The notes under the pieces are model-generated. The model was not told the origin of the DNA and ran no database searches. It was given only the letters and a program-made list of their open reading frames with translations. The translations under genes and the position numbers were made by a program. Positions 6,747 to 14,921 of a stretch of DNA of 64,000 bases are shown piece after piece. Source of the stretch: Cupriavidus alkaliphilus (GTDB lineage Bacteria > Pseudomonadota > Gammaproteobacteria > Burkholderiales > Burkholderiaceae); the NCBI RefSeq assembly GCF_900094595.1, contig NZ_FMAD01000010.1, positions 1 to 64,000 on the forward strand, given 5' to 3'. Positions within the stretch are counted from its first letter, which is position 1; every line of letters starts with the position of its first letter.

Positions 6747-8584
6747 GCGACTCTCCTTGCAGGGCCGGCAGCGGGCTGTGGGTGGGACGGATTGACGGAC
6801 GGCTCGGCGCCGTAGCGGTGAATGAATCGCTCAGAAGCGTGATAGGCAAAAAAGTCATGGACATGTCCGGCCAGCAGCCGGTCCTTGTGGCTCTGCCACA
6901 TGGCAGGGTCAAAAAAATCCGCATGGTGGCGCAGGAACGCCGCGCGTACGCGCGGATCCCCGAGCAGGAAGGTGCGGAAGGTCTCGGGAAAGATGTCGTG
7001 CGGACGCACGGTGTACCAGACTTCGCCCGACATCTCCTCTTCCTCGTTGCGCGGCTGCGGCACGTGGCGGATGTTGCAGTCGGTCAGGTACTCGATCTCG
7101 TCGTAGTCGTAGAACACCACGCGACCATGGCGCGTGACGCCGAAGTTCTTGTACAGCATGTCGCCCGGGAAGATGTTCGCGGCGATCAGTTCCTTGATGG
7201 CATTGCCGTATTCCAGCACGCCATGCTCGACCTGCTCGTCCGAACCCTCCTGCAGGTAGATGTTCAGCGGCGTCATGCGGCGCTCGATATAGACGTGGCG
7301 CACCACGATCTCTTCGCCGCCGTCCCTGGTGCGCTGGTATTCGATCATCGAGGGCGCGTGCTGTTCGAACTCGCGCACCAGCGCATCGTCGAAGCGCGAC
7401 AGCGGGAAGGCCACGTCGGAGTATTCCAGCGTATCCGCCATGCGGCCGACGCGGTCGTGCTGCTTGACCAGCTGGTACTTCGACTTGACCAGCTCGCGCG
7501 TGGTTTCCTTGGGCGCCGGGAAAAAATCGCGGATCACCTTGAACACGTACGGATACGACGGCAGCGTGAACACCAGCATCACCAACCCGCGGATGCCGGG
7601 CGCGACGATGAACTTGTCCGACGAATGCTGCAGATGGTGCAGGAAATCTCGGTAGAACAGGTTCTTGCCCTGCTTCTGCAAGCCCAGCGAGGTATAGATC
7701 TCCGCGCGCGGCTTGCGCGGCATGATGTCGCGCAGGAAGGTCACGTAGGCCGACGGGATCTCCATGTCGACCATGAAGTAGGAGTGGGTGAACGAGAACA
7801 GGATCAGCAGCTGTTCCTTCTTCAGCAGCACGGTGTCGAGCACCAGCTTGCCCGAGGGCCCGTGCAGGATCGGGATCGCCAGCGGGAAGGTGCGGTCGCC
7901 GTTGACGATGCGGCCGATGATAAAGGCCGCCTTGTTGCGGAAGAACAGCGACGACAGCGTATGGATCTGGAAATTCGGCGCGATGCGCAGGTCGCCGAAA
8001 TGCTCGCCGACGGCGCGCACCACGTAGCCGATGTCGCGCCGCAGGTCCTCGAACGGGCGCTCCAGCTGGAAGTTGTGGACGATGCGCTCGAAGCACGCGG
8101 CCATGCCCTCGCGGCTGCCGGGGTAGTAGGCGCGGAAGGTGGGGCGCGTCGGCGATTCCTCGTTCTCGATGTACTCGGTCGAGATCGCCGGGCGCACGAA
8201 GATGAAATCGTTGTTGAAGTACGAGCGGTGCAGGATGCGCGTGCACACCGAGTTGAAGAAGGTCTCGGCCAGCTCGGGCTGGTGGTGGTTGGTCAGCAGC
8301 CCGATGTAGTGCAGCTTGATCTGCTGCCAGATCTCGTCTTCGATGTTCTCGGCGTCGTACTCGTCTTCCAGGATCACGCTGGATTCGCGCACGCGCTCGT
8401 TATAGAAGGCGATGCGGTCGCGCTGGATCTGCTGCAGCCCGTGCCAGTCGCCGGCCTCGAACTTCAGCTTGGCCTGGTGGCTGACCTCGCGGAACAGGCG
8501 GTAGTGCTTGTCGAACCCGTCGAGCATCGTTCTCGCCACATCGTAGGCAATCTGCGAGGAGAGCAGTTTGGGGAAGTGGGACAT
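6743..8584 (-). CDS. aceK: Isocitrate dehydrogenase kinase/phosphatase
   Basis: 613 residues (E. coli AceK 578). The whole protein matches AceK: an N-terminal regulatory half, the AMP/ATP-binding loop around APGIRGLVMLVFTLPSYPYV (about residue 330), and the kinase/phosphatase core with ERRMTPLNIYLQEG, LYKNFGVTRHGRVVFYDYDE. It phosphorylates and inactivates isocitrate dehydrogenase, diverting isocitrate to the glyoxylate shunt during growth on acetate or C2-yielding substrates. Unusually for readers used to E. coli, it is not with aceBA but lies between ivd and can in a leucine-degradation cluster whose product is acetyl-CoA. Confidence 0.96.
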   Translation of the reverse strand: MSHFPKLLSSQIAYDVARTMLDGFDKHYRLFREVSHQAKLKFEAGDWHGLQQIQRDRIAFYNERVRESSVILEDEYDAENIEDEIWQQIKLHYIGLLTNHHQPELAETFFNSVCTRILHRSYFNNDFIFVRPAISTEYIENEESPTRPTFRAYYPGSREGMAACFERIVHNFQLERPFEDLRRDIGYVVRAVGEHFGDLRIAPNFQIHTLSSLFFRNKAAFIIGRIVNGDRTFPLAIPILHGPSGKLVLDTVLLKKEQLLILFSFTHSYFMVDMEIPSAYVTFLRDIMPRKPRAEIYTSLGLQKQGKNLFYRDFLHHLQHSSDKFIVAPGIRGLVMLVFTLPSYPYVFKVIRDFFPAPKETTRELVKSKYQLVKQHDRVGRMADTLEYSDVAFPLSRFDDALVREFEQHAPSMIEYQRTRDGGEEIVVRHVYIERRMTPLNIYLQEGSDEQVEHGVLEYGNAIKELIAANIFPGDMLYKNFGVTRHGRVVFYDYDEIEYLTDCNIRHVPQPRNEEEEMSGEVWYTVRPHDIFPETFRTFLLGDPRVRAAFLRHHADFFDPAMWQSHKDRLLAGHVHDFFAYHASERFIHRYGAEPSVNPSHPQPAAGPARRVA

Positions 8585-8708
8585 GGGTCGACAGGGGCCG
8601 GGGGGCAGTACAGCGTGAGGGTCTTGCGACAGGTATTGAGATTGTAATGGGGTTCGGGCGGGGGCCCCGGGTGATTTCGGCGCCCCGCCTGGTGACCGGC
8701 GCTGCCGG

Positions 8709-9890
8709 TTACATGGTTTCCGCGAACAGCTCGCGGCCGATCAGCATGCGGCGGATCTCCGAGGTGCCGGCGCCGATCTCGTACAGCTTGGCGTCGCGCC
8801 ACAGGCGGCCGGCCGGGTATTCATTGATATAGCCGTTGCCGCCCAGGATCTGTACGGTCTCGCCCGCCATCCAGGTAGCCTTCTCGGCGGTGTACAGGAT
8901 CACCGCGGCGCAGTCCTTGCGCACCTGGCGCACGTGGTCGCTGCCGAGCGCGTCCAGGTTCTTGCCGACCGTGTACAGGTAGCTGCGCGCCGCCTGCAGC
9001 GTGGTGTACATATCGGCCACCTTGCCCTGGATCAGCTGGAATTCGCCGATGCTCTGGCCGAACTGCTTGCGGTCGTGGATATACGGCGTGACCACGTCCA
9101 TGCAGGCCTGCATGATGCCGACCGGGCCGCCGGACAGCACCGCGCGCTCGTAGTCCAGGCCGCTCATCAGCACCCTGGCGCCGCCGTTCTCGGCGCCCAG
9201 GATATTCTCCACCGGCACTTCCACGTCCTCGAACACCAGCTCGCCGGTATGCGAGCCGCGCATGCCCAGCTTGTCGAGCTTCTGCGCCACCGAGAAGCCC
9301 TTCATGCCCTTCTCGACGATAAACGCGGTCATGCCGCGCGCGCCCAGCTCGGGCTCGGTCTTGGCATAGACCACCAGCACGTCGCAGTCCGGGCCGTTGG
9401 TGATCCACATCTTGGTGCCGTTCAGCACGTAGCGGTCGCCCTTCAGATGCGCGCGCAGCTTCATGCTGACCACGTCGGAGCCGGCGTTGGGCTCGCTCAT
9501 CGCCAGCGCGCCGATCCATTCGCCCGAGACCAGCCTGGGCAGGTACTTGGCCTTCTGCGCGGCCGTGCCGTTGCGATGGATCTGGTTCACGCACAGGTTG
9601 GAATGCGCGCCGTACGACAGGCCAACCGAGGCCGAGGCGCGGCTGATTTCTTCCATTGCGATCATGTGGGCCAGGTAGCCCATGTTGGCGCCGCCGTATT
9701 CCTCGGCCACGGTGATGCCGAGCACGCCGAGGTCGCCCATCTTCTTCCAGGCGTCCATCGGGAACTGGTCGGTGCGGTCGATCTCGGCCGCGCGCGGGGC
9801 CAGCTCGGCCTGGGCCCAGTCGCGCACGGCGCCGCGCAGCATTTCGATGTCTTCGCCCAGATCGAATTTCAGGCCTGGCAATTCAGTCAT
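8709..9890 (-). CDS. ivd: Isovaleryl-CoA dehydrogenase
   Basis: 393 residues. FAD acyl-CoA dehydrogenase fold with ALAMSEPNAGSDVVSMKL and ILGGNGYINEYPAGRLWRD. In most acyl-CoA dehydrogenases the catalytic Glu is in YEGT near the end; here that site reads YEIGAGTSE (Ala-Gly). A glutamate appears instead at residue 248 in SGLDYERAVLSGGPVGIM, matching human IVD Glu254. That swap is diagnostic of isovaleryl-CoA dehydrogenase, which makes 3-methylcrotonyl-CoA from isovaleryl-CoA. It lies 67 bp after the thioesterase and behind a LiuR-type operator. Confidence 0.95.
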   Translation of the reverse strand: MTELPGLKFDLGEDIEMLRGAVRDWAQAELAPRAAEIDRTDQFPMDAWKKMGDLGVLGITVAEEYGGANMGYLAHMIAMEEISRASASVGLSYGAHSNLCVNQIHRNGTAAQKAKYLPRLVSGEWIGALAMSEPNAGSDVVSMKLRAHLKGDRYVLNGTKMWITNGPDCDVLVVYAKTEPELGARGMTAFIVEKGMKGFSVAQKLDKLGMRGSHTGELVFEDVEVPVENILGAENGGARVLMSGLDYERAVLSGGPVGIMQACMDVVTPYIHDRKQFGQSIGEFQLIQGKVADMYTTLQAARSYLYTVGKNLDALGSDHVRQVRKDCAAVILYTAEKATWMAGETVQILGGNGYINEYPAGRLWRDAKLYEIGAGTSEIRRMLIGRELFAETM

Positions 9891-9957
9891 GATGGTCTCC
9901 TGTAGGAATCGGTGTGTCGGTGTGTCGGTGGGTTCCGGGGTCGCCGGATCGATCGGT

Positions 9958-10434
9958 TCAGACGTGGCCCAGCGTTTTGACCACGCACAGCGTCATCAGC
10001 ATGGTCGCCACCGGCTTGCGGCGGCCTTCCTGCTCGACGTAGACATCGCCCTGCGCCACGATCAGCGTGCGCCCGGGCTTGAGCACCCGCCCCACCGCCA
10101 CCAGGCGTTCGCCCTGGGCGGGGGACAGCAGGTTGATCTTGTACTCGGCGGTCAGGCCCGCCTCCTCCTCGCCGACCAGCGTCAGCGCGGCATAGCCGCA
10201 GGCGCTGTCGGCCAGCGCGCCGACCACGCCGCCGTGGAAAAAGCCATGCTGCTGGGTCACGCCCTCGGACCACGGCATCGCCAGTTCCACCTCGCCGCGC
10301 TGCACCCGCGCCAGTTCGGCGCCGAAGGTTCGCATCAGCCCCTGGCGCGAGAAACTGGTGGCAATGGCGTCGGCCCGCGCGGCGGACAGCGGTTCCGGTT
10401 CAGCGGGCACGGCATGGGCAAGGGAGGCGGTCAT
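9958..10434 (-). CDS. PaaI-type hotdog thioesterase
   Basis: 158 residues from ATG at 10434. Hotdog-fold features: QQHGFFHGGVVGALADSACGYAA (the HGG(X)xxxxD active-site helix) and a C-terminal strand pair with VAVGRVLKPGRTLIVAQGDVYVE. Members hydrolyse acyl-CoA thioesters in the cytoplasm. It is the first gene after the operator/promoter at 10496-10523 and precedes ivd, so it is likely to release CoA from stalled branched-chain acyl-CoA or 3-methylcrotonyl-CoA. The longer reading frame to 10536 runs through the promoter and is not used. Confidence 0.85.
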   Translation of the reverse strand: MTASLAHAVPAEPEPLSAARADAIATSFSRQGLMRTFGAELARVQRGEVELAMPWSEGVTQQHGFFHGGVVGALADSACGYAALTLVGEEEAGLTAEYKINLLSPAQGERLVAVGRVLKPGRTLIVAQGDVYVEQEGRRKPVATMLMTLCVVKTLGHV

Positions 10435-10465
10435 GGCGGGTTCCGGTGTGGCGGCCTGTTTCGAC

Positions 10466-10491
10466 GGACAGCGCACGGCCGCGCGCTGTCC
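10466..10491. promoter_or_regulatory. Inverted repeat at expected transcript start of the ivd operon
   Basis: GGACAGCGC (10466-10474) and GCGCTGTCC (10483-10491) form a perfect 9-bp stem with an 8-nt loop directly after the TAGAAT -10 box on the minus strand. It could be a 5' mRNA hairpin or a second operator. Confidence 0.45.
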
Positions 10492-10495
10492 GGCT

Positions 10496-10523
10496 ATTCT
10501 ATTTACGTTTACGTAAACGTCAA
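10496..10523 (-). promoter_or_regulatory. Promoter and LiuR-type operator of thioesterase-ivd operon
   Basis: On the minus strand TTGACG (10523-10518) and TAGAAT (10501-10496) are separated by 16 bp. The spacer region contains the perfect 16-bp palindrome ACGTTTACGTAAACGT (10505-10520). The LiuR regulons of Proteobacteria use operators of this ACGT-rich type (family knowledge). A MerR protein binding inside the spacer fits the usual MerR mode, though the spacer is shorter than the typical 19-20 bp. Confidence 0.7.
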
Positions 10524-10557
10524 TGGCGGATCGCACGGAGGCGTGCGCAAGTGCCGC

Positions 10558-10998
10558 TCACGCGGCATGGTTCTGGTCCGGTGCCTTGTCACCGCTCTGG
10601 GCCGCCAGCAAGGCCCTGCACTGGCGCTCATGCTGGTCGATCTCGGCCAACTGCGCCTGCAGGTCTTCCATCTGGCGCTCGAGCGTGCCGCGGTGCGCGG
10701 CGAGCGCGGCCAGGAACCGGTCCAGTTGCGGGGCGGTATCGCGCGGCGATTCGTACAGGTCAAGAATTTCGCGGATCTCGTTGAGAGTAAGCCCCAACCT
10801 CTTGCCGCGCAGCGTCAGCTTCAGCCGGGTCCGTTCGCGGCCGTTGTAGACCCGCTTGCGTCCGCCCGGCCCTTCGCGCTGCGGCGACAGCAGGCCCTGG
10901 TCCTCGTAGAAGCGGATGGCGCGCGGCGTGACGTCGAACTCACGCGCGAGGTCGGTGATGGTGTAGGTGGCGGAAGCCGCCGCTGGTGTCGCTGACAT
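10558..10998 (-). CDS. liuR: MerR-family regulator of leucine/isovalerate catabolism
   Basis: 146 residues. N-terminal winged helix YTITDLAREFDVTPRAIRFYEDQGLL is typical MerR; a second wing follows (RKRVYNGRERTRLKLTLRGKRLG). The C-terminal half is a dimerising coiled coil (about residues 90-130) without a metal-binding Cys cluster, so the signal is organic or an acyl-CoA. Position directly upstream of the thioesterase-ivd operon, plus matching palindromes at 10503 and at 11075 in its own upstream region, supports LiuR and autoregulation. Confidence 0.88.
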   Translation of the reverse strand: MSATPAAASATYTITDLAREFDVTPRAIRFYEDQGLLSPQREGPGGRKRVYNGRERTRLKLTLRGKRLGLTLNEIREILDLYESPRDTAPQLDRFLAALAAHRGTLERQMEDLQAQLAEIDQHERQCRALLAAQSGDKAPDQNHAA

Positions 10999-11074
10999 GG
11001 CCTGGGCAAAGAAAGTGAACGGTCGTTCGTTGCGAAGTCAAGTTTTCGCTTAAGATGGAAACGAACCCGTATGG

Positions 11075-11096
11075 TTGACGTTTACGTTAGCGTCAA
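11075..11096. promoter_or_regulatory. Second LiuR-type operator between liuR and the MBL-fold gene
   Basis: TTGACG(11075)-TTTACGTTAG-CGTCAA(11096). The outer arms are perfectly inverted and the ACGTTTACGT half is shared with the operator at 10505. Read on either strand it offers a TTGACG -35, so it can serve both liuR (minus) and the plus-strand hydrolase; no clear -10 was found for either. Confidence 0.6.
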
Positions 11097-11202
11097 CCAG
11101 ATCGGCTGGCAACCGGTGCTTGCACGCCCCGCACGATCAGGACGTGCCGGCAGAACGAGAAAGCCCGCGCCCCGGCGCCAGGCTTCGACCACGAGACTCC
11201 TC

Positions 11203-12279
11203 ATGAACGCACTCGAACACCAGCTCCAATATCCGTTCGGCGACACCATGCCCGCGCCCGGCGCCAGGCAGGAGGTCGCCCCCGGCGTCTACTGGCTGCG
11301 CATGCCGCTGCCGTTCGCACTCGACCATATCAACCTGTGGCTGCTGCGCGACCGCCTGGACGGACGCGACGGCTGGACCATCATCGATTGCGGCATCACC
11401 AACGATGTCATCAAGGGCCACTGGGAAACGATCTTCGCCAATGAGCTGGAAGGCTTGCCGGTGGTGCGCGTGCTGGTCACGCACAGCCACCCAGACCACG
11501 TCGGCCTGGCGCACTGGCTGTGCCGCCGTTTCGACGTGCGCCTGTGGATGAGCCTGGGCGACTACATGAGCGCGCGGGTGATGGGCAGCGGCACCGGGGC
11601 CGGGTCGAGTGCCGGCGGTGACGCCGCCGCCGCGCATTTCGCGCTGCACGGCCTGACCGATGCCGACAGCCAGGAAAAGCTGCGCGCGCGCAAGACCTAT
11701 TACCCGTCGCTGGTGCCGGACCTGCCTACTCAGTACCGCCGCCTGATGGAGGGCGACACGGTGCGCATCGGCACCGACCCCGCCACTTCGGCCTGGCGCG
11801 TGATCACCGGCTTCGGCCATTCGCCCGAGCACGTGGCGCTGTATAACGCCGCCACCAATGTGCTGGTCTCCGGCGACATGGTGCTGCCGCGCATCTCGAC
11901 CAATGTCAGCGTGTTCGACATGGAACCCGAGGCCAATTCGCTGCAGCTCTACCTGGATTCGCTGGGCAAGTACGAGCCGCTGCCGCAGGACGTGCTGATC
12001 CTGCCGTCGCACGGCCGCCCCTTCCGCAACCTGCATACCCGCATCATGCAGCTGCGCGAACACCATGCCGACCGCCTCGCCGAAACGCTGGAGGCGTGCC
12101 GCGCAAAACCCTGCAGCGCGCACGACATCGTCAGCGTGATCTTCAAGCGCCAGTTCGACATCCACCAGATGACCTTCGCCATGGGCGAGTCGCTGGCCCA
12201 CCTGCACTGCCTGTGGCACCGCGGCGAGCTGGTGCGCGAAACCGGCGACGACGGCGTGATCCGCTTCCGCGCCGCCTGA
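11203..12279 (+). CDS. MBL-fold metallo-hydrolase
   Basis: 358 residues from ATG at 11203 (MNALEHQLQYPFGD). The metal site H94-S-H96-P-D98-H99 in LVTHSHPDHVG is the metallo-beta-lactamase signature, followed by GFGHSPEHVALYN and VSGDMVLPRIS (third ligands) and a C-terminal helical region with ILPSHGRPF. The fold is that of glyoxalase II-like thioester or ester hydrolases. It shares the 11075 operator region with liuR, so it may belong to the leucine regulon, perhaps cleaving an acyl-CoA or glutathione thioester; that function is inferred. Confidence 0.85.
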   Translation: MNALEHQLQYPFGDTMPAPGARQEVAPGVYWLRMPLPFALDHINLWLLRDRLDGRDGWTIIDCGITNDVIKGHWETIFANELEGLPVVRVLVTHSHPDHVGLAHWLCRRFDVRLWMSLGDYMSARVMGSGTGAGSSAGGDAAAAHFALHGLTDADSQEKLRARKTYYPSLVPDLPTQYRRLMEGDTVRIGTDPATSAWRVITGFGHSPEHVALYNAATNVLVSGDMVLPRISTNVSVFDMEPEANSLQLYLDSLGKYEPLPQDVLILPSHGRPFRNLHTRIMQLREHHADRLAETLEACRAKPCSAHDIVSVIFKRQFDIHQMTFAMGESLAHLHCLWHRGELVRETGDDGVIRFRAA

Positions 12280-12292
12280 TCGTCTTAGCGCC

Positions 12293-13126
12293 TCAGTTGG
12301 CGGCCGCCAGCGCCGCCAGGTAGCGCACCCCGTCGACGGCGCGGCTGCCGTACCACGACAGCATCTCGCCGTCGACCAGCAGCACCGGCTTGCCGAGCTG
12401 GCGCTCGAGTGCGTCGGCATGGTCTTCGGTAAAGCGGTAGGGCTCGGTCGACAGCAGCACCAGGTCGAGCTCGCGCACCAGCGCATCGCTCCAGCGGAAG
12501 CTGGGATAGCGCTCGCCGGGCGCATTGGGACGGCTGCAGTCTCCGCCTGCGCAGGCCTGCATGGTGTCCGCGCCGCCGGGCCAGGTCTGCCAGTTGGCCA
12601 GCGCCAGCATGCGACTGATATAGGTGTCGCGCGACACCGTCATCCACGGGTCCTGCCAGATCGCATAGAGCACGCGGCGCGCCGGCCACGGCCGCATGCG
12701 GATGGCATCCAGTTGCGCCTGCAGCGCCGCGCACAGCGCCTCGGCCTCGGCATGGCAGCCGAAGATCCCGCCCAGCAGCCGGTACAGCCCGAGGTTGTCC
12801 TCGGGCGCGCACGGATGGGTGACGATCACGTTGGGCACGAAGCCGCGGATCTCGTCGACAGTCTCGCGCCGGTTCTCATCGATATTGACCACCACATGCG
12901 TGGGCGCCAGTTCGCGCAGCCGCGCCACCTTGACGTCCTTGGTGCCGCCCACCTTGGGCACCGCGCGCACCGCCGGTTCCGGATGGATGCAGAAGCCCGT
13001 GCGCGCGACCATCTGCCGCGCCAGCCCGAGCGCGAACAGCAGTTCGGTCACCGACGGTACCAGCGAGGCAATCCGCACCACGCCGGTGGCGGCGGCATGC
13101 TGCTGGCCGATGGCGTCGCGCCACAT
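12293..13126 (-). CDS. Cobalamin/BtuF-like helical-backbone binding protein, no signal peptide
   Basis: 277 residues from ATG at 13126, with GGGAG upstream and 1 bp after the SDR stop. VRIASLVPSVTELLFALGLARQMV, GGTKDVKVARLRELAPTHVV and the Trp-rich middle match the class III (BtuF/TroA-like) substrate-binding fold. There is no export signal, as in the cytoplasmic cobalamin-binding relatives often seen in betaproteobacteria. The ligand (cobalamin or another) is not proved. It ends 13 bp from the convergent hydrolase and probably shares a transcript with the upstream SDR. Confidence 0.75.
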   Translation of the reverse strand: MWRDAIGQQHAAATGVVRIASLVPSVTELLFALGLARQMVARTGFCIHPEPAVRAVPKVGGTKDVKVARLRELAPTHVVVNIDENRRETVDEIRGFVPNVIVTHPCAPEDNLGLYRLLGGIFGCHAEAEALCAALQAQLDAIRMRPWPARRVLYAIWQDPWMTVSRDTYISRMLALANWQTWPGGADTMQACAGGDCSRPNAPGERYPSFRWSDALVRELDLVLLSTEPYRFTEDHADALERQLGKPVLLVDGEMLSWYGSRAVDGVRYLAALAAAN

Positions 13127-13127
13127 C

Positions 13128-13934
13128 TCAGGGCTCCCGGAATGCGTCGGCACGGCGCGGCTTGCGCGGCGCGCCCGCGGCGAGCGTGTCGTACAGCCAG
13201 CGCGGCATCACGTGCAGCAGCGCCGCCACCACGCCCATCGGCCACGGGATCACGCGGAAGCGCCGGCCCGCCGCGATCACGCGCACGGCCTTGCGCGCGA
13301 ATACCTCGGCATCGGTCAGGAACGGCATGCGGTACGGGTTGTGCGCGGTCATCGGCGTGCGGATATAGCCCGGCGCGATCGTGACCACGCGGATGCCGTG
13401 CCCGCGCTGCTCCAGCCGCAGGCTTTCGAGCAGCTTGATCACCGCCGACTTGGAGGCACTGTAGGCCCCGGCCCCCGGCAGCCCGCGCACGCCGGCCACG
13501 CTGGCAATCCCCACCAGCGTGCCGCGCCGGCCGAAATGCCCGGGCTCGCGCGCCTGCATCGCATGCAGGAAGGGCTGGAAGGTGGTCAGCACCCCGAACC
13601 AGTTGGTGTCCATGACCTGGCGGAACGCGTCCAGGTCCTCGCGCTCGCTGGCGACGGTCCCGACCGAAACCCCGGCATTGGCGATCACCACATCCGGGCA
13701 GCCGAACTGGCCGAGGAAGTCTTCCGCGGCGCGCGCCATCGCCTCGGCATCGCGCACGTCGGCGCCATAGACGCGCACCGCGCCCGGGTTGGGCAAGGTG
13801 GCCACGAACTGGTGCAATGCGTCCTCGCGCCGCGCCACCAGGCCAAGGATGGCGCCCTGCGCGGCGTATTCGCGCGCGAGCGCCTGGCCCAGGCCGCTGG
13901 AGGCGCCGGTGAGGAAGACTTTGAGGGGACGCAT
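13128..13934 (-). CDS. Short-chain dehydrogenase/reductase
   Basis: 268 residues from ATG at 13934 (MRPLKVFLTGASSGLGQALA). Rossmann TGASSGLG, VIANAG, catalytic Ser in GIASVAGVRG, and Tyr/Lys in GAYSASKSAVIKLLESLRLE. TIAPGYIRTPMTAHNPYRMPFL is a lipid/steroid-type SDR loop. The C-terminal hydrophobic PWPMGVVAALLHVMPRWLYD suggests membrane association. The substrate is unknown. The dsbA terminator ends 17 bp upstream, so the gene needs its own promoter or some read-through. Confidence 0.88.
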   Translation of the reverse strand: MRPLKVFLTGASSGLGQALAREYAAQGAILGLVARREDALHQFVATLPNPGAVRVYGADVRDAEAMARAAEDFLGQFGCPDVVIANAGVSVGTVASEREDLDAFRQVMDTNWFGVLTTFQPFLHAMQAREPGHFGRRGTLVGIASVAGVRGLPGAGAYSASKSAVIKLLESLRLEQRGHGIRVVTIAPGYIRTPMTAHNPYRMPFLTDAEVFARKAVRVIAAGRRFRVIPWPMGVVAALLHVMPRWLYDTLAAGAPRKPRRADAFREP

Positions 13935-13950
13935 AAAAGCGAAGGCGGTA

Positions 13951-13988
13951 GGAAATAAAAAACGGCTGGTACAGGATACCAGCCGTTT
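13951..13988 (-). terminator. Rho-independent terminator of dsbA
   Basis: AAACGGCTGGT (13960-13970) pairs with ACCAGCCGTTT (13978-13988) around a 7-nt loop. On the minus strand the stem is followed by TTTTTTATTT. It lies downstream of dsbA and before the next minus-strand gene. Confidence 0.85.
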
Positions 13989-14022
13989 GGCGAACCACGG
14001 GTCTTTGCCCCCTGCCTGGGCA

Positions 14023-14134
14023 CTCCCTCTCCCGCTGGGAGAGGGTTGGGGTGAGGGCGGGAATATCGACGAAGTACAGCGCGTCGGTGTGCCAGGGCCT
14101 GCCCTCACCCCCTGCCCCTCTCCCGCAAGCGGGA
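14023..14134. repeat. Composite REP-like pair in inverted orientation
   Basis: One palindrome, CCCTCTCCC-GCT-GGGAGAGGG (14025-14045), continues into TTGGGGTGAGGGC. A second unit (14101-14134) reads GCCCTCACCCC, then CCCTCTCCCGC-AA-GCGGG, i.e. the same parts inverted, 43 bp apart. The pair lies between the dsbA stop and its terminator and shares arms with copies at 4793 and 55613. Confidence 0.7.
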
Positions 14135-14148
14135 AAACCCCGCCGCAA

Positions 14149-14784
14149 TCAAAGCTTTTTCGCCTTGATCTGCTCCACCAGGTAATCCATGGTCTGCACC
14201 GCGCCCTGCTTGTTGCCGGCGATCGACGGCGAGGTCACGTACTTGCCCTGCACCACCACGGTCGGCACGCCGTCGATCTTGTAGGCGTCGGCGATCTTGT
14301 TGGCGCGCTGCGAGTTGGTCGTCACCGTGAACGAGTTGTACGCATCCAGGAAGGCCTTGCGGTCGACGCCGTTCTTGGCCATGAAATCGGCGATCTCGTT
14401 GGTGTCGGTCAGGCGCTTGCGGTCCACGTGGATGGCGCTGAAGACCTTGTTGTGCATGGCGTCGAGCTTGCCGATGGCTTCCAGCGCGTAGAAGATCTTG
14501 GTGTGCGGGAGCAGGTCGTCGCGGAACGCGACCGGCACGCGCTTGAACACCACGTTGCCGCCCTGCTTCTTGACCCAGGCTTCCAGGTCCGGCTCGAACT
14601 CGTAGCAGTGCGGGCAGCCATACCAGAAGAACTCGGTCACCTCGATCTTGCCCGCCGCGACCGGCTGGGGTGTCTTCAGGACCTGGTACTCCTTGCCTTC
14701 GGTGGGTGCCGCCTGCGACGGGGCGGACATCAGCAGGCCGCCCACGGCGGCGAACATGGCGAACAGTGCGGCGAGTTTTTTCAT
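14149..14784 (-). CDS. dsbA: Periplasmic thiol:disulfide interchange protein DsbA
   Basis: 211 residues. A signal peptide (MKKLAALFAMFAAVGGLLMSAPSQA) ends near residue 25. The active site C57-P-H-C60 is in EFFWYGCPHCYEF and the cis-proline is in IDGVPTVVVQGKY. The helical insert between them is of DsbA length. It oxidises cysteine pairs of exported proteins in the periplasm. It is followed by a clear terminator and preceded by the SPOR-domain gene and argS on the same strand, a conserved Burkholderiales order (family knowledge). Confidence 0.96.
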   Translation of the reverse strand: MKKLAALFAMFAAVGGLLMSAPSQAAPTEGKEYQVLKTPQPVAAGKIEVTEFFWYGCPHCYEFEPDLEAWVKKQGGNVVFKRVPVAFRDDLLPHTKIFYALEAIGKLDAMHNKVFSAIHVDRKRLTDTNEIADFMAKNGVDRKAFLDAYNSFTVTTNSQRANKIADAYKIDGVPTVVVQGKYVTSPSIAGNKQGAVQTMDYLVEQIKAKKL

Positions 14785-14921
14785 ATCAGGACGGCCTTGC
14801 GGTTTGGACGATGAGCGTATGACAGCGGCGGCGGCACCCGGTTCATCGGCGCGCCCGCCGCTTCTGGCAGGAACCTGTTGCTGCGGTGTTGCGGCGGTTA
14901 CCGGGTATTAAGCGGTGCCGC

